Origin: Reichenbachiella faecimaris
GTDB taxonomy: Bacteria; Bacteroidota; Bacteroidia; Cytophagales; Cyclobacteriaceae
Assembly (NCBI RefSeq): GCF_900176375.1
Contig: NZ_FWYF01000004.1
Coordinates: 372,001 to 436,000, forward strand
Length of the DNA stretch: 64,000 bases
Reading direction: 5' to 3'
Under the pieces are notes generated by a model. The model did not search any database. It was not told where the DNA came from and saw nothing but the letters and a program-made list of their open reading frames with translations. Shown here one piece after another: positions 17,220 to 26,249 of the stretch (position 1 is the first letter of the stretch; each line of letters opens with the position of its first letter). The position numbers and the translations under genes are program-made.

Positions 17220-19016
17220 ATGGAAACCACGGCGGAAAAAAGATCGATTCGAGGAGGGGAATTCCTCATTAAAGAATCACCAGCAGCAGACATCTTCATC
17301 AGAGAAGAGTTTTCTGAAGAGCAAAAAATGATGGCTCAGGCTACTCAGGATTTCATTGAAAAAGAAATCAACCCTAACATAGAAAAAATAGAAAAACAAG
17401 AAGAAGGTCTAATGCCATCACTTATGGAAAAAGCTGGAGAGCTTGGACTATTGGGTGTGGCTATTCCAGAAGAGTATGGTGGGCTTGGCATGAATTTCAA
17501 CACATCCATGCTGATTGCTGATGAGATTGGTGCTACAGGTTCATTCTCTACTGCTTATGGCGCACATACAGGCATTGGCACTTTACCCATCCTGTACTAT
17601 GGCAATGAAGAGCAGAAAAAAGCATACTTGCCCAAATTGGCCAGTGGTGAGTGGAAATCCTGCTACTGCTTGACGGAACCAGATGCTGGATCAGATGCCA
17701 ATTCGGGAAAAACAAAAGCAAAGCTAACTGCAGATGGTAAGCATTATGTGATCAACGGACAGAAAATGTGGATTTCAAATGGAGGATTCGCGGATTTATT
17801 GATCGTTTTCGCCAAGATTGATGACGATAAAAAATTAACAGCCTTTTTGGTAGAAAAAACTTATGGTGGCATCACCATGAACGACGAAGAAGTGAAGTTA
17901 GGAATCAAAGGCTCATCTACTCGTCAAATTTTCTTCAATGACTGCAAGGTGCCAGTTGAGAACATGCTTTCTGAAAGAGAGAACGGCTTCAAGATTGCGG
18001 TTAACATCTTGAATATTGGAAGAATCAAATTAGGTGCAGGTGTGATTGGTGGATGCAAGCAAGTAATTTCTGAATCGACCAACTACGCCAATGAAAGAAA
18101 GCAGTTCAACACACCTATTTCAAGTTTTGGCGCGATCAAGCATAAGCTGGCCGAAATGGCGATCAAAACATGGGTAACTGAATCAGCCGCCTACAGAGCT
18201 GGACAAAATATTGATGACAAGATCGAGGACATGATCAGCAGAGGCATTGATCCTGCGGAAGCCAAATTGAAAAGTTTTGAGCAATTCTCTATCGAATGTG
18301 CAATTATCAAAATACACGGATCCGAAATGCTGGATTATATCGTAGACCAAGGCGTTCAAATATATGGTGGAATGGGCTTTTCAGAAGATGCCCCAATGGC
18401 CAGAGCTTATCGAGATGCACGGATCACAAGAATTTATGAAGGCACCAATGAAATCAACAGGATGTTGATGGTCGGTATGATCATGAAGCGAGCAATGAAA
18501 GGAGAATTGAATATTATGGAGCCTGCCATGGCAGTTGCGAAAGAATTGGTTTCGGTGCCTTCTTTCGAAGTTCCAGATTTGTCTAAGCCTTTTGCTGAAG
18601 AAAAAGATGTCTTGAAGAAATTGAAAAAGGCAGTTTTGATGGTGGCAGGAAAAGCTGCTCAAACTTTTGGCCCCAAGCTGGAAGAAGAGCAAGAAATCAT
18701 GATGAATGCAGCTGATATGATGATTGAAATCTACGCTGCTGAATCAGCACTATTGAGAGCTGAAAAACTTGTGCGCATGAATGGTGAGGAAGTGTCAAAA
18801 ATGCAGGTGAACGCTGCGAAGGTCTACCTGTATGAGGCCGTTGAGAAAATCAACAAGGCAGGTAAAGATGCAATCGCTTCTTTCGCCACTGGTGATGAAC
18901 AAAAAGTGATGTTGATGGGATTGAAAAGGTTTACCAAAATCAATCCTGTAAACATCAAACAGCTGAGAAGAGAAATCGCTGATCACTTGATTGGCAAAAA
19001 CCAATACGCTCTTTGA
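17220..19016 (+). CDS. Acyl-CoA dehydrogenase, long form with C-terminal extension
   Basis: A 598-residue flavoenzyme catalyses the first step of beta-oxidation. It shows CYCLTEPDAGSDANSG and WISNGGFADLLIVFAK for FAD and substrate binding, and the region YGGMGFSEDAPMARAYRDARITRIYEGTNE with the catalytic Glu near residue 405. About 170 residues follow the core domain, as in VLCAD-like bacterial enzymes, which suggests long-chain substrates. It appears to be a single-gene unit: two palindromes surround its promoter and an intrinsic terminator lies at 19162-19189. Thiolase and hydroxyacyl-CoA dehydrogenase genes are not adjacent. Confidence 0.93.
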   Translation: METTAEKRSIRGGEFLIKESPAADIFIREEFSEEQKMMAQATQDFIEKEINPNIEKIEKQEEGLMPSLMEKAGELGLLGVAIPEEYGGLGMNFNTSMLIADEIGATGSFSTAYGAHTGIGTLPILYYGNEEQKKAYLPKLASGEWKSCYCLTEPDAGSDANSGKTKAKLTADGKHYVINGQKMWISNGGFADLLIVFAKIDDDKKLTAFLVEKTYGGITMNDEEVKLGIKGSSTRQIFFNDCKVPVENMLSERENGFKIAVNILNIGRIKLGAGVIGGCKQVISESTNYANERKQFNTPISSFGAIKHKLAEMAIKTWVTESAAYRAGQNIDDKIEDMISRGIDPAEAKLKSFEQFSIECAIIKIHGSEMLDYIVDQGVQIYGGMGFSEDAPMARAYRDARITRIYEGTNEINRMLMVGMIMKRAMKGELNIMEPAMAVAKELVSVPSFEVPDLSKPFAEEKDVLKKLKKAVLMVAGKAAQTFGPKLEEEQEIMMNAADMMIEIYAAESALLRAEKLVRMNGEEVSKMQVNAAKVYLYEAVEKINKAGKDAIASFATGDEQKVMLMGLKRFTKINPVNIKQLRREIADHLIGKNQYAL

Positions 19017-19043
19017 TTAAGCGCAACCCAAAATAATCAGGTT

Positions 19044-19117
19044 CGTCATTGCGATCCCGCTTTTTTATGGGAGAAGCAATTTTATCAATAAGATTGCTTC
19101 GTTTCCTCGCGATGACG
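19044..19117. repeat. Long imperfect hairpin, member of the CGTCATTGCGA repeat family
   Basis: The outer arms CGTCATTGCGA (19044-19054) and TCGCGATGACG (19107-19117) pair with one mismatch. Inner arms GAAGCAAT and ATTGCTTC also pair, giving a long stem-loop. The same half-units, in the opposite head-to-head order, occur at 38630-38808 and 39148-39255 around the GIY-YIG gene. It lies between the acyl-CoA dehydrogenase gene and its terminator. Confidence 0.7.
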
Positions 19118-19161
19118 GATCCAGATTATAAGAAGAAACAATTGTTTGATTTAGTATCTAG

Positions 19162-19189
19162 AGGCCGTTCTAACGAGAGCGGCCTTTTT
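19162..19189 (+). terminator. Intrinsic terminator of the acyl-CoA dehydrogenase gene
   Basis: AGGCCG-T-TCT, loop AACG, AGA-G-CGGCCT forms a nearly perfect 10-bp stem with one G-T pair, followed by TTTT. It is 145 bases after the stop codon, beyond the repeat hairpin. Confidence 0.8.
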
Positions 19190-19215
19190 CGTTTAACCTA
19201 AAACCCATCTCTAAA

Positions 19216-19233
19216 TCTCCTCCCAAGAGGAGA
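19216..19233 (-). terminator. Possible hairpin terminator downstream of cutC
   Basis: TCTCCTC-CCAA-GAGGAGA has perfect 7-bp arms 43 bases beyond the cutC stop. On the minus strand it is followed only by TTTAGAG, so termination is weak at best. It may equally be a stray palindrome. Confidence 0.3.
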
Positions 19234-19275
19234 CTACATTCACAAGGGGAAGAATTGCCATACTATGAAATCATT

Positions 19276-19902
19276 TCAAATCCCCACCACCAACTTTCCA
19301 TGATAAGCATCCGCATCAATCAATCGATCAATTTCCAGCAAATTTTCATTGGTGATTTTACCAGCAGCTATAATGTTCAGTTTGTCTTCGGCAGCTAATA
19401 TCATTTGCCTGATTACTGGAGCTCCTTCCCTAGCAGTAGGCTTTCCTCCAGAGGTGAGTATGGCTGTAATTCCTGGTATTTCCATTAGTTGTCTCACTCC
19501 TTTTACAGGATCGTCCAACTTATCAATGGCTTTGTGAAAAGTGACTTTTATAGGATGAGCCAATTCAACCAGCTTTTCGGTTGAAGGAATGTCAATTTCA
19601 TTTTTATCCGTGAGTAATCCCAATACAATTTCTTGTACACCCATACTTTTTAAAAACTCAATGGAGACCTCCATGACATTTATCTCCTTTTCTGTATAGA
19701 CAAAATTCCCCGCTCTTGGTCGCACCATCACCTTCACGTGAATAGAGAGTCCTTTTAATACTTTTTCAACCAAAGACAAATCTGGAGTTATTCCATCCAA
19801 ATCTAGTCTTCCGCAGAGTTCAATCTGAGATGCACCTAATCTCTCTGCGTTTTTGGCTTCTGTCAAATTTTCAACACAGGCTTCTTTGATCAATAAATCC
19901 AT
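19276..19902 (-). CDS. cutC: CutC family protein
   Basis: This 208-residue TIM-barrel protein carries the CutC landmarks NAERLGASQIELCGRLDLDGITP, MVRPRAGNFVYTEKEI, VTFHKAIDKLDDP and ILTSGGKPTAREG. It is somewhat shorter than the usual 240 residues. The family was linked to copper tolerance in E. coli, but the molecular activity remains unclear. Its ATG abuts the stop of the upstream YdeI-like gene, so the two form a pair. Confidence 0.88.
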   Translation of the reverse strand: MDLLIKEACVENLTEAKNAERLGASQIELCGRLDLDGITPDLSLVEKVLKGLSIHVKVMVRPRAGNFVYTEKEINVMEVSIEFLKSMGVQEIVLGLLTDKNEIDIPSTEKLVELAHPIKVTFHKAIDKLDDPVKGVRQLMEIPGITAILTSGGKPTAREGAPVIRQMILAAEDKLNIIAAGKITNENLLEIDRLIDADAYHGKLVVGI

Positions 19903-20486
19903 TACTTCTTTTTACTCCACTTCAAGAGTGGTATTCTTTCTCCTTTTTCGGCACTTTCTATCAACACTTTCAATCGCCTTTGTCGGGTGACTTCTTGCTT
20001 GGCACTGATCACCCACCAAATGGTGGGCTTTTTTATAGATGGAGGTAGTTCGTTAAAAAAAGCCCAAGCCAATTCATTGGCACGGAGCTCATCCTCATAT
20101 TGCTTTTTGAGCTTGATGTTCTTTTGCTCGAAAGAGGCTTTGTTAGTATTCGTTTTATCCCTCTGCTCATAGATGGCTATGCCTGCTGGGCTCACCAGGT
20201 TTTCCGCGAGCAAGTGCTTCATCTTGTCCAAATTCACTGCACTCCAATGACTTTTTGGTTTGCGAGGAGTAAACCTGATTTTATAACTTATTTCATTTAT
20301 TGATTTTCTCAATCCATCAATCCAGCCATAACAAAGTGCCTGATCGACAGATTCTGACCAAGTCATAGAGGGCTTGCCAGATTTGACTTTGTAGAAGCCA
20401 ATCCATTGCTCTGTCAGTTTTTGATGATTGGTCTCCAACCAAATTCCGAATTCGTTCGGAGATGAGAAAAATATAGGTTCTTCCAT
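19902..20486 (-). CDS. YdeI/OmpD-associated family protein
   Basis: A 194-residue soluble protein has the family motifs EQWIGFYKVKSGKPSMTWSE, ALCYGWIDGLRKS, IRFTPRKPKSHWSAVN and a C-terminal FNELPPSIKKPTIWWVISAKQEVTRQRR. YdeI-like proteins have been tied to resistance to polymyxin or bacteriocins in some bacteria, but no biochemical activity is established. The stop overlaps the start of cutC, so they are probably co-translated. Confidence 0.85.
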   Translation of the reverse strand: MEEPIFFSSPNEFGIWLETNHQKLTEQWIGFYKVKSGKPSMTWSESVDQALCYGWIDGLRKSINEISYKIRFTPRKPKSHWSAVNLDKMKHLLAENLVSPAGIAIYEQRDKTNTNKASFEQKNIKLKKQYEDELRANELAWAFFNELPPSIKKPTIWWVISAKQEVTRQRRLKVLIESAEKGERIPLLKWSKKK

Positions 20487-20634
20487 TTTGAAATATTAGC
20501 AGCCTAAATGGTCATTTCAAAGGTAGTTAAGCTCTTTGACAAATCTCCCTTGCTCTATTGTTACATATCCCCTTGTCCTGATTTTAAGCTTTAACCTTTA
20601 TTTGTTTCATCAAAAAAAATCTAAAGTGAACGGT

Positions 20635-22932
20635 ATGAAAGTACAATTGGCCATAGCCATTGTGATGGTAGCTCTATCGGGTTGTGTAAATAACACCTCC
20701 CAAATGACGTCAACTCAGGGCCTATACACAGCCCAAGTGGATAGTCTTATTTCACTGATGACGCTAGAAGAAAAAGTTGGTCAGCTTAATCTATATGCTG
20801 GGAGTTGGGAGTTCACTGGCCCTGTTCCTAAAGATATAAATAACCAAAAGAAATTCGAGAACATAAAAAGTGGCAAAGTAGGTGCCATGCTCAATGTCAT
20901 TACTGCTGACGGTACCCGAGAAGCTCAAAAACTAGCTGTAGAGCATAGCAGATTAGGTATACCTCTTCTATTCGGATACGATGTCATTCATGGGTATAAA
21001 ACGATGATGCCTATACCTATTGGGCAGGCCGCCAGCTGGGATGCGGAAGTAGCTAGGTCTGGTGCTCAGATTGCTGCCAAAGAGGCTTCAGCCTCAGGAA
21101 TCAACTGGACCTTCGCACCTATGATGGATATTGCTAGAGATGCGAGATGGGGCAGAATGATGGAAAGTGCAGGCGAAGATCCATTTTTAGCCTCCTACAT
21201 GTCTAAAGCATGGATCGAAGGATATCAAGGAAATGATATGTCTGATGAAGCCACCATTGCAGCTTGCGCCAAGCACTTTGCAGCCTATGGATTTGCAGAA
21301 GCTGGTCGTGATTATAATACTGTAGACATCAGTATGCAAACCCTATACAACATGGTCTTGCCCCCATTCAAAGCAGCTAGTGAGGCAGGTGTGGCAACAT
21401 TTATGAACTCATTCAATGAAATTGGTGGTGTGCCTGCCAATGGAAGCGAATTACTACAGAGGCAACTGCTCAAAGGAGCCTGGAAATATCAAAATGGCTT
21501 TGTAGTATCTGACTGGGGATCAATTGGTGAAATGATCACACACGGTTATGCAGCAGATACCTTAGAGGCAGGTTACAAAGCACTTACTGCTGGCAGTGAT
21601 ATGGATATGGAAGCTCATGTGTACGAAAACTCTATTGAAGAGTTGGTAGCTGATGGAAAAATCAGTGAAGACATTTTAAATGATGCGGTAAGAAGAATAT
21701 TGACGGTCAAGTATCAACTGGGACTATTTGACGACCCATACTTATACTGTGATGCTGATAGAGAAAAAACAGATTTATTGACCAAAGAAAACCTACAAGT
21801 CGCTAGAGAGGCAGCTAAAAAGTCAATTGTGCTTTTGAAAAATGAAAATAACTTATTACCACTTTCTAAAGAAGGGCAAAGCATTGCAATTATTGGTTCA
21901 TTGGCCAGTGATAAGGATGTGCCACTGGGTAGCTGGAGAGCACAAGCTGTGGAGAATAGTGCAGTGTCATTGTTGGAAGGCGTGAAAAACGCAGTCACAG
22001 ATCAGTCTAACGTTCAATTCGCCAGTGGTTACACATTGACCAAAGGGCGCAGACAATTCATTTATGAATTGGAATTTGTAAGTGGTGATCGATCTGGTTT
22101 CAGCAAAGCCATAGCACTGGCTAAAAAGGCAGATGTAGTGGTCTTGGCTATGGGAGAAGACTGCTGGCAAACTGGAGAAGGTCGAAGTCAAACAGATATT
22201 GGCCTAAAAGGTGATCAAATGGAACTGATGAATGAATTGCTCAAGGCAAACAAAAAAATAGTGGTGACACTGATGAATGGACGGTCACTGGCTATTCCTA
22301 AATTGGATGAAAAAATTCCAGCCATCCTGGAGGTGTGGCATTTGGGCTCTGAAGCTGGCAACGCTATTGCAGACGTACTATTTGGGGACTACAATCCGTC
22401 TGGCAAACTACCTGTGAGTTTTCCAAGAAATGTAGGTCAGTGTCCAATTTACTACAATCATAAAAATGGTGGGAGACCTGCCACCAATCCTCATGACGCA
22501 GGCATGGTGTTTTGGTCTCATTATACTGACTCGCCTAATTCACCATTGTACCCTTTTGGATATGGGCTGAGCTATACCACATTTGAATATGGAGATCTTT
22601 CCCTTTCATCCTCAGAGATGAATCCTGACGGAACAATCACGGCATCCATAAATGTTAAAAATACTGGAAAAATGATAGGCCAAGAGACGGTGCAGCTCTA
22701 CATCAGAGACTATGTAGGAAGTGTGACGCGTCCTGTCAAAGAATTAAAAGGTTTTGAAAATATTACGCTAAATCCAGGGGAAGAAAGAGAGGTTCTATTT
22801 ACCATCAATAACGAAACACTCTCCTACTATCGTGCAGACTTATCGTTTGGCTCTGAGCCAGGTCGATTTGCAGTGATGATAGGCGGTGACTCCCAAAAAA
22901 CATTAACGACTGATTTTAGATTGGTCGATTAA
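20635..22932 (+). CDS. bglX: Glycoside hydrolase family 3 beta-glucosidase, lipoprotein
   Basis: I choose the ATG at 20635 because it opens a lipoprotein signal (MKVQLAIAIVMVALSGC); an upstream in-frame codon at 20536 would bury it. The 765 residues comprise the GH3 N-terminal barrel (KHFAAYGFAEAGRDYN), the nucleophile Asp near residue 293 in VVSDWGS, the C-terminal alpha/beta sandwich (GEDCWQTGEGRSQTDIGL) and a fibronectin III-like domain at the end. It likely removes terminal beta-glucosyl units from oligosaccharides in the periplasm or at the outer membrane. It stands alone, with a strong terminator at 22967-22994 and no SusC/D pair next to it. Confidence 0.92.
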   Translation: MKVQLAIAIVMVALSGCVNNTSQMTSTQGLYTAQVDSLISLMTLEEKVGQLNLYAGSWEFTGPVPKDINNQKKFENIKSGKVGAMLNVITADGTREAQKLAVEHSRLGIPLLFGYDVIHGYKTMMPIPIGQAASWDAEVARSGAQIAAKEASASGINWTFAPMMDIARDARWGRMMESAGEDPFLASYMSKAWIEGYQGNDMSDEATIAACAKHFAAYGFAEAGRDYNTVDISMQTLYNMVLPPFKAASEAGVATFMNSFNEIGGVPANGSELLQRQLLKGAWKYQNGFVVSDWGSIGEMITHGYAADTLEAGYKALTAGSDMDMEAHVYENSIEELVADGKISEDILNDAVRRILTVKYQLGLFDDPYLYCDADREKTDLLTKENLQVAREAAKKSIVLLKNENNLLPLSKEGQSIAIIGSLASDKDVPLGSWRAQAVENSAVSLLEGVKNAVTDQSNVQFASGYTLTKGRRQFIYELEFVSGDRSGFSKAIALAKKADVVVLAMGEDCWQTGEGRSQTDIGLKGDQMELMNELLKANKKIVVTLMNGRSLAIPKLDEKIPAILEVWHLGSEAGNAIADVLFGDYNPSGKLPVSFPRNVGQCPIYYNHKNGGRPATNPHDAGMVFWSHYTDSPNSPLYPFGYGLSYTTFEYGDLSLSSSEMNPDGTITASINVKNTGKMIGQETVQLYIRDYVGSVTRPVKELKGFENITLNPGEEREVLFTINNETLSYYRADLSFGSEPGRFAVMIGGDSQKTLTTDFRLVD

Positions 22933-22966
22933 TAGATTTTAGCAAAAATTAGTTTTGGGTAAGTGG

Positions 22967-22994
22967 AGAGGAGTCGAGAGGCTCCTCTTTTTTT
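22967..22994 (+). terminator. Intrinsic terminator of the GH3 gene
   Basis: AGAGGAG and CTCCTCT form a perfect 7-bp stem with an 8-nt loop, followed by a run of seven T. It ends at the stop codon of the convergent miaE gene. Confidence 0.85.
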
Positions 22995-23592
22995 AATGCA
23001 TTCGATCTGGTCGAACTTCGAGATTTTTAAGAATTTCAGCTTCGGCCTCCAAAAACTCAGACCAACGTTTCATGACGTAGTCCTCAGGCTTGAATTGCTT
23101 GGCCATATCCAAAAAACTATTGTAGTGGCTTGCCTCCGATACCATCAATTCGAAATAGAACTTGCTCAATTCTTCGTCTTGAATATGCTGATGTAGAATT
23201 TTGAATCGTTCGCAACTACGCGCTTCGATCAAGGCATTAAGGAGTAGTTTTTCCACCAGTTGATCTTCTCTGCTCCCACCTCCTTTGAGGATCTTAGAGA
23301 TCGCCAACACGTACTCATCCTTACGCATTTTATCCAACTTGATACCACGCTTCTTCATCATTTCGAGCACGCGTTCGAAATGACTCCATTCCTCAGCCAC
23401 CAGGTCTGTCAACATCTCCACCAGCTGTTCATGCTCTGGGTATTGCACAATCAGTGATATGCCTGACGAAGCCGCCTTCTGCTCGCAATAAGCATGATCA
23501 ATTAAAATTTCTGCTATTGACTTTTCAGCAATATTTACCCATCGTGGATCAGTGGGTAAATTCAATCCTAATGTTGTCTTATTTCGTTCCAT
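22993..23592 (-). CDS. miaE: tRNA-(ms2io6A)-hydroxylase MiaE-like
   Basis: This 199-residue non-haem diiron protein has ligand-bearing segments EEWSHFERVLEMM, EARSCERFKIL and SEASHYNSFL, the ferritin-like pattern of MiaE. MiaE hydroxylates the isopentenyl group of the modified adenosine at position 37 of tRNA. The ATG at 23592 is preferred over one three codons upstream, which would overlap the porin gene's stop. It is the last gene of a three-gene minus-strand unit with the porin and the LpxK-like gene. Confidence 0.88.
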   Translation of the reverse strand: MERNKTTLGLNLPTDPRWVNIAEKSIAEILIDHAYCEQKAASSGISLIVQYPEHEQLVEMLTDLVAEEWSHFERVLEMMKKRGIKLDKMRKDEYVLAISKILKGGGSREDQLVEKLLLNALIEARSCERFKILHQHIQDEELSKFYFELMVSEASHYNSFLDMAKQFKPEDYVMKRWSEFLEAEAEILKNLEVRPDRMH

Positions 23593-23597
23593 CACTA

Positions 23598-25439
23598 TCA
23601 ATCATAAAAATGCCACCTCAGTCCTAAATCAATCATTTTTCTAGTTGCAGGATAGTAAGGTGTCTCAAAATACCCATCTTCTTTTTTCTGATTGAGGTAT
23701 TTGAATTTAGCCCAAAGACTCAGCTTTTGGGCTTTCATCACGAAAAACAAATCAGCTGTCCAGAAAGAAGAAGCTTCAAATTCATTTTGGACATAAAACT
23801 GTTGGGTTACTGGATCGTAAGCATTGGCAAAATAAGCAGACTGCCAGCGTAAATTAACCCCCAACTGCATTTCCATATAGTTGTTGAAAATAATGTTGTC
23901 ATAATACCACTTACCCATGTAGTTCCAGTCGGGCGTGCGAATGGCATCTGCGCCATCACCAGCTACATTATTGAAAATCACTTTATTTTCTAGTTTGAAG
24001 TGTTTACCCAAAAAGAAATCTGATCTCAATGAATAGTTATTGACCAATGCAACAGCTGAATTTTGAGCAGGTAGTTTGTCCTCTCCGAAATAGACATAGT
24101 TGTCAATGGTAGATATTTTCACCTCTGGCTCCAGTCTGACAAAAGAAAACGCATGAAATAGTGAGCCTGAAATGGTGTTTGACAAAATGTCCTCAAAACT
24201 ATTCGACCATTCATTATGATTGCCAAAATATCGCTCAGACATATAGGAAGGCAAATACTTTCTGGAGGTATATTGTGCTCTCAGAAAGTTGTTTTCATAC
24301 CTTCCAGAAAAATAATATTGTCCCCCATCCATCACTTCGATTTTTCCGCTTAGTGCATTACTTTTTGTCACATAAAGTTTGATGTCTCCGCCAAGATAAT
24401 TTTCGGCTGTATGTCCAAAGGTATCGAGGTATCTGTAGTTAAAATCAATGTCACGACGTTTCACATACCCAGAATAGAAAATTCGCTTACCTACTCTTCC
24501 TTTCAATCCCGCTTCTACTCGCCACTCATTGAAGAGCGAAGCATCCAAGGTGGAGTCTGTTCTAATTAGAAAGTCGTCATAGTAATACGGGGTACCTTGT
24601 GCATCTACAGTGGTCAATTGTGTATCCTCAAAACGATTCTCTATATTGATTCGGCTGGCCACAGCATATACTTCAAAAAACTCTGCAACAGAATATTCCT
24701 GATACAGATGAAGTCTCGTTCGTGTATCATAGCTGGCCGCCGTACGCAAAAACACATCAGAATCCTGATACTGAAAAAAATCACGTTCTTCTGCATCATC
24801 TTCTACAAAAATTCCACCTGACTCCGTCGCTTTGTGCTCAAACTTATAGGCATGAAACATCAAATGATATTTAGAATTCTTCGAGCTATGGAAGGTATAG
24901 AGGTCTACGCCAGTTCCTGAAATTTGTGTCTCTCTCAAAGAGGATGAACCAATCAATTTAAAAGCTGAAATTTTATGAACATCAAACCCGATATTCCATT
25001 GGGCATTGATATTTCTTGAAAAGCTGAAATCGACTACATTTCTACCCTTACCACCAAAAGCCACATTGAGTTCCATAAATGGAGATTTGGTATCATAGTA
25101 CTTAAAATCATTTACCTGCTTCACATAGGGCGTATAAGACTCAAATCCTGTCGTACGCCCTATTGTACTGGACTCAGCATAATAAATGGGTCGCATGGCC
25201 GTCCCATTATTTCCCAAATCCTGATAAATCGTTTCTGTTTTGTCCTTAAATTCAAAACGCTCCAGATTGTGAATGGCCGTGTCTATGTGATGATACAGTG
25301 TATCACTATGCCTAAGATCCCTTTCAAACATGTATCTGGAAGTAGTGGGGCCATAGACTAGTTCAGTACTGTCATCCAAGATTTGCGACCAACTCTGGGT
25401 CGATAAGCATACTAAAACAAAAAAGAGTAATCTATTCAC
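23598..25439 (-). CDS. Putative outer-membrane porin (Bacteroidota porin family)
   Basis: A 613-residue protein has a Sec signal (MNRLLFFVLVCLSTQSWSQ) and an otherwise beta-rich sequence with many aromatic, alternating strands, ending in HFYD near the C-terminus as outer-membrane barrels do. Sequence around RYMFERDLRHSDTLYHHIDT and YAESSTIGRTTGFE matches the putative porin family common in Bacteroidota. It overlaps the end of the LpxK-like gene by 8 bases and precedes miaE closely. Substrate specificity is unknown. Confidence 0.82.
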   Translation of the reverse strand: MNRLLFFVLVCLSTQSWSQILDDSTELVYGPTTSRYMFERDLRHSDTLYHHIDTAIHNLERFEFKDKTETIYQDLGNNGTAMRPIYYAESSTIGRTTGFESYTPYVKQVNDFKYYDTKSPFMELNVAFGGKGRNVVDFSFSRNINAQWNIGFDVHKISAFKLIGSSSLRETQISGTGVDLYTFHSSKNSKYHLMFHAYKFEHKATESGGIFVEDDAEERDFFQYQDSDVFLRTAASYDTRTRLHLYQEYSVAEFFEVYAVASRINIENRFEDTQLTTVDAQGTPYYYDDFLIRTDSTLDASLFNEWRVEAGLKGRVGKRIFYSGYVKRRDIDFNYRYLDTFGHTAENYLGGDIKLYVTKSNALSGKIEVMDGGQYYFSGRYENNFLRAQYTSRKYLPSYMSERYFGNHNEWSNSFEDILSNTISGSLFHAFSFVRLEPEVKISTIDNYVYFGEDKLPAQNSAVALVNNYSLRSDFFLGKHFKLENKVIFNNVAGDGADAIRTPDWNYMGKWYYDNIIFNNYMEMQLGVNLRWQSAYFANAYDPVTQQFYVQNEFEASSFWTADLFFVMKAQKLSLWAKFKYLNQKKEDGYFETPYYPATRKMIDLGLRWHFYD

Positions 25440-26157
25440 TATCCGGATTTGCGTTTGGCAAGAGGTTCAAAATCGAGAGCTCAAAGTTATCACGATCTGA
25501 TATAAATTCTATTTTATCAACTGAATTAAATGACTTTAATGATTCCATTGAATTTTTGATGAAATACACTTTGGCTTCTGGCTTTAAATATGGCAGCAAA
25601 TTCAATTCCATCTTTTGGCAATCTGCCGTCTCAGGTGTTTGACAGACCACTACAACATTCGCAGTTTTAGCAGCAGCTTTGGGTGCCTTGAGGTGCCCCA
25701 CAGGGAAAAGACTGTCAGCATGAAATGGTCGGCTGTAATTAGTAATCAAAATACGGCATTCAGGCCTGACTTCATTTCGGATGAATTCACCATTCATAAC
25801 AAAAGCAGAAGTATCTGGATGGTATTGATACCATTCTGATAGTCCCAGCACCTTATGGCTCGAACAAAAAGTCTTATCTCCTGATAGTACAGTGCAATAA
25901 TTCAATGACTCTTTCTTTTCCAATCCAAATTCGTACAGCTTGTATCTGTTCACATGAAGTGCTCCATCTATCAAGTTTTGAATGTATCTTGAAAATCCTA
26001 AGGTAGCCTCTGAAGCCAAAGAACCCACTTGCACAACTGGGACTTCAAACTCCACGGACTTCCAAACTCCGAGATCAAACAATCGATTTCTCAACGCTCC
26101 TCTAAACCAGTTGACGGCTGCCAGCGGCAACCATATATATCTCCATTTTGAAATCAT
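25432..26157 (-). CDS. Degenerate LpxK-like protein (probable pseudoenzyme)
   Basis: The 241 residues align in order with LpxK, the lipid A 4'-kinase. ALRNRLFDLGVWKSVEFEVPV (residues 21-41) matches the N-terminal signature, and VQVGSLASEATLGFSRYIQNLI (43-64) sits where LpxK has VGNLxxGGTGKT. HPDTSAFVMNGEFIRN (113-128) replaces DDGFQHR, and ITNYSRPFHADSLFPVGHLKAP (138-159) matches the segment after it. The P-loop and the DDGFQHR residues are both lost and the RGYGR segment is missing; normal length is about 330-350. Kinase activity is therefore unlikely. It overlaps the porin gene by 8 bases and heads the unit. Alternative: a fast-evolving unrelated envelope protein, which I think less likely. 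Confidence 0.6.
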   Translation of the reverse strand: MISKWRYIWLPLAAVNWFRGALRNRLFDLGVWKSVEFEVPVVQVGSLASEATLGFSRYIQNLIDGALHVNRYKLYEFGLEKKESLNYCTVLSGDKTFCSSHKVLGLSEWYQYHPDTSAFVMNGEFIRNEVRPECRILITNYSRPFHADSLFPVGHLKAPKAAAKTANVVVVCQTPETADCQKMELNLLPYLKPEAKVYFIKNSMESLKSFNSVDKIEFISDRDNFELSILNLLPNANPDSE

Positions 26158-26249
26158 TCGCCAAAATTAATGGTGTCCGTAGTAATCTGACCCTCTTGGC
26201 TCATTAATTTAGCAAAAGCTAAACGTGACATTTCTTATATTTAAGAATT

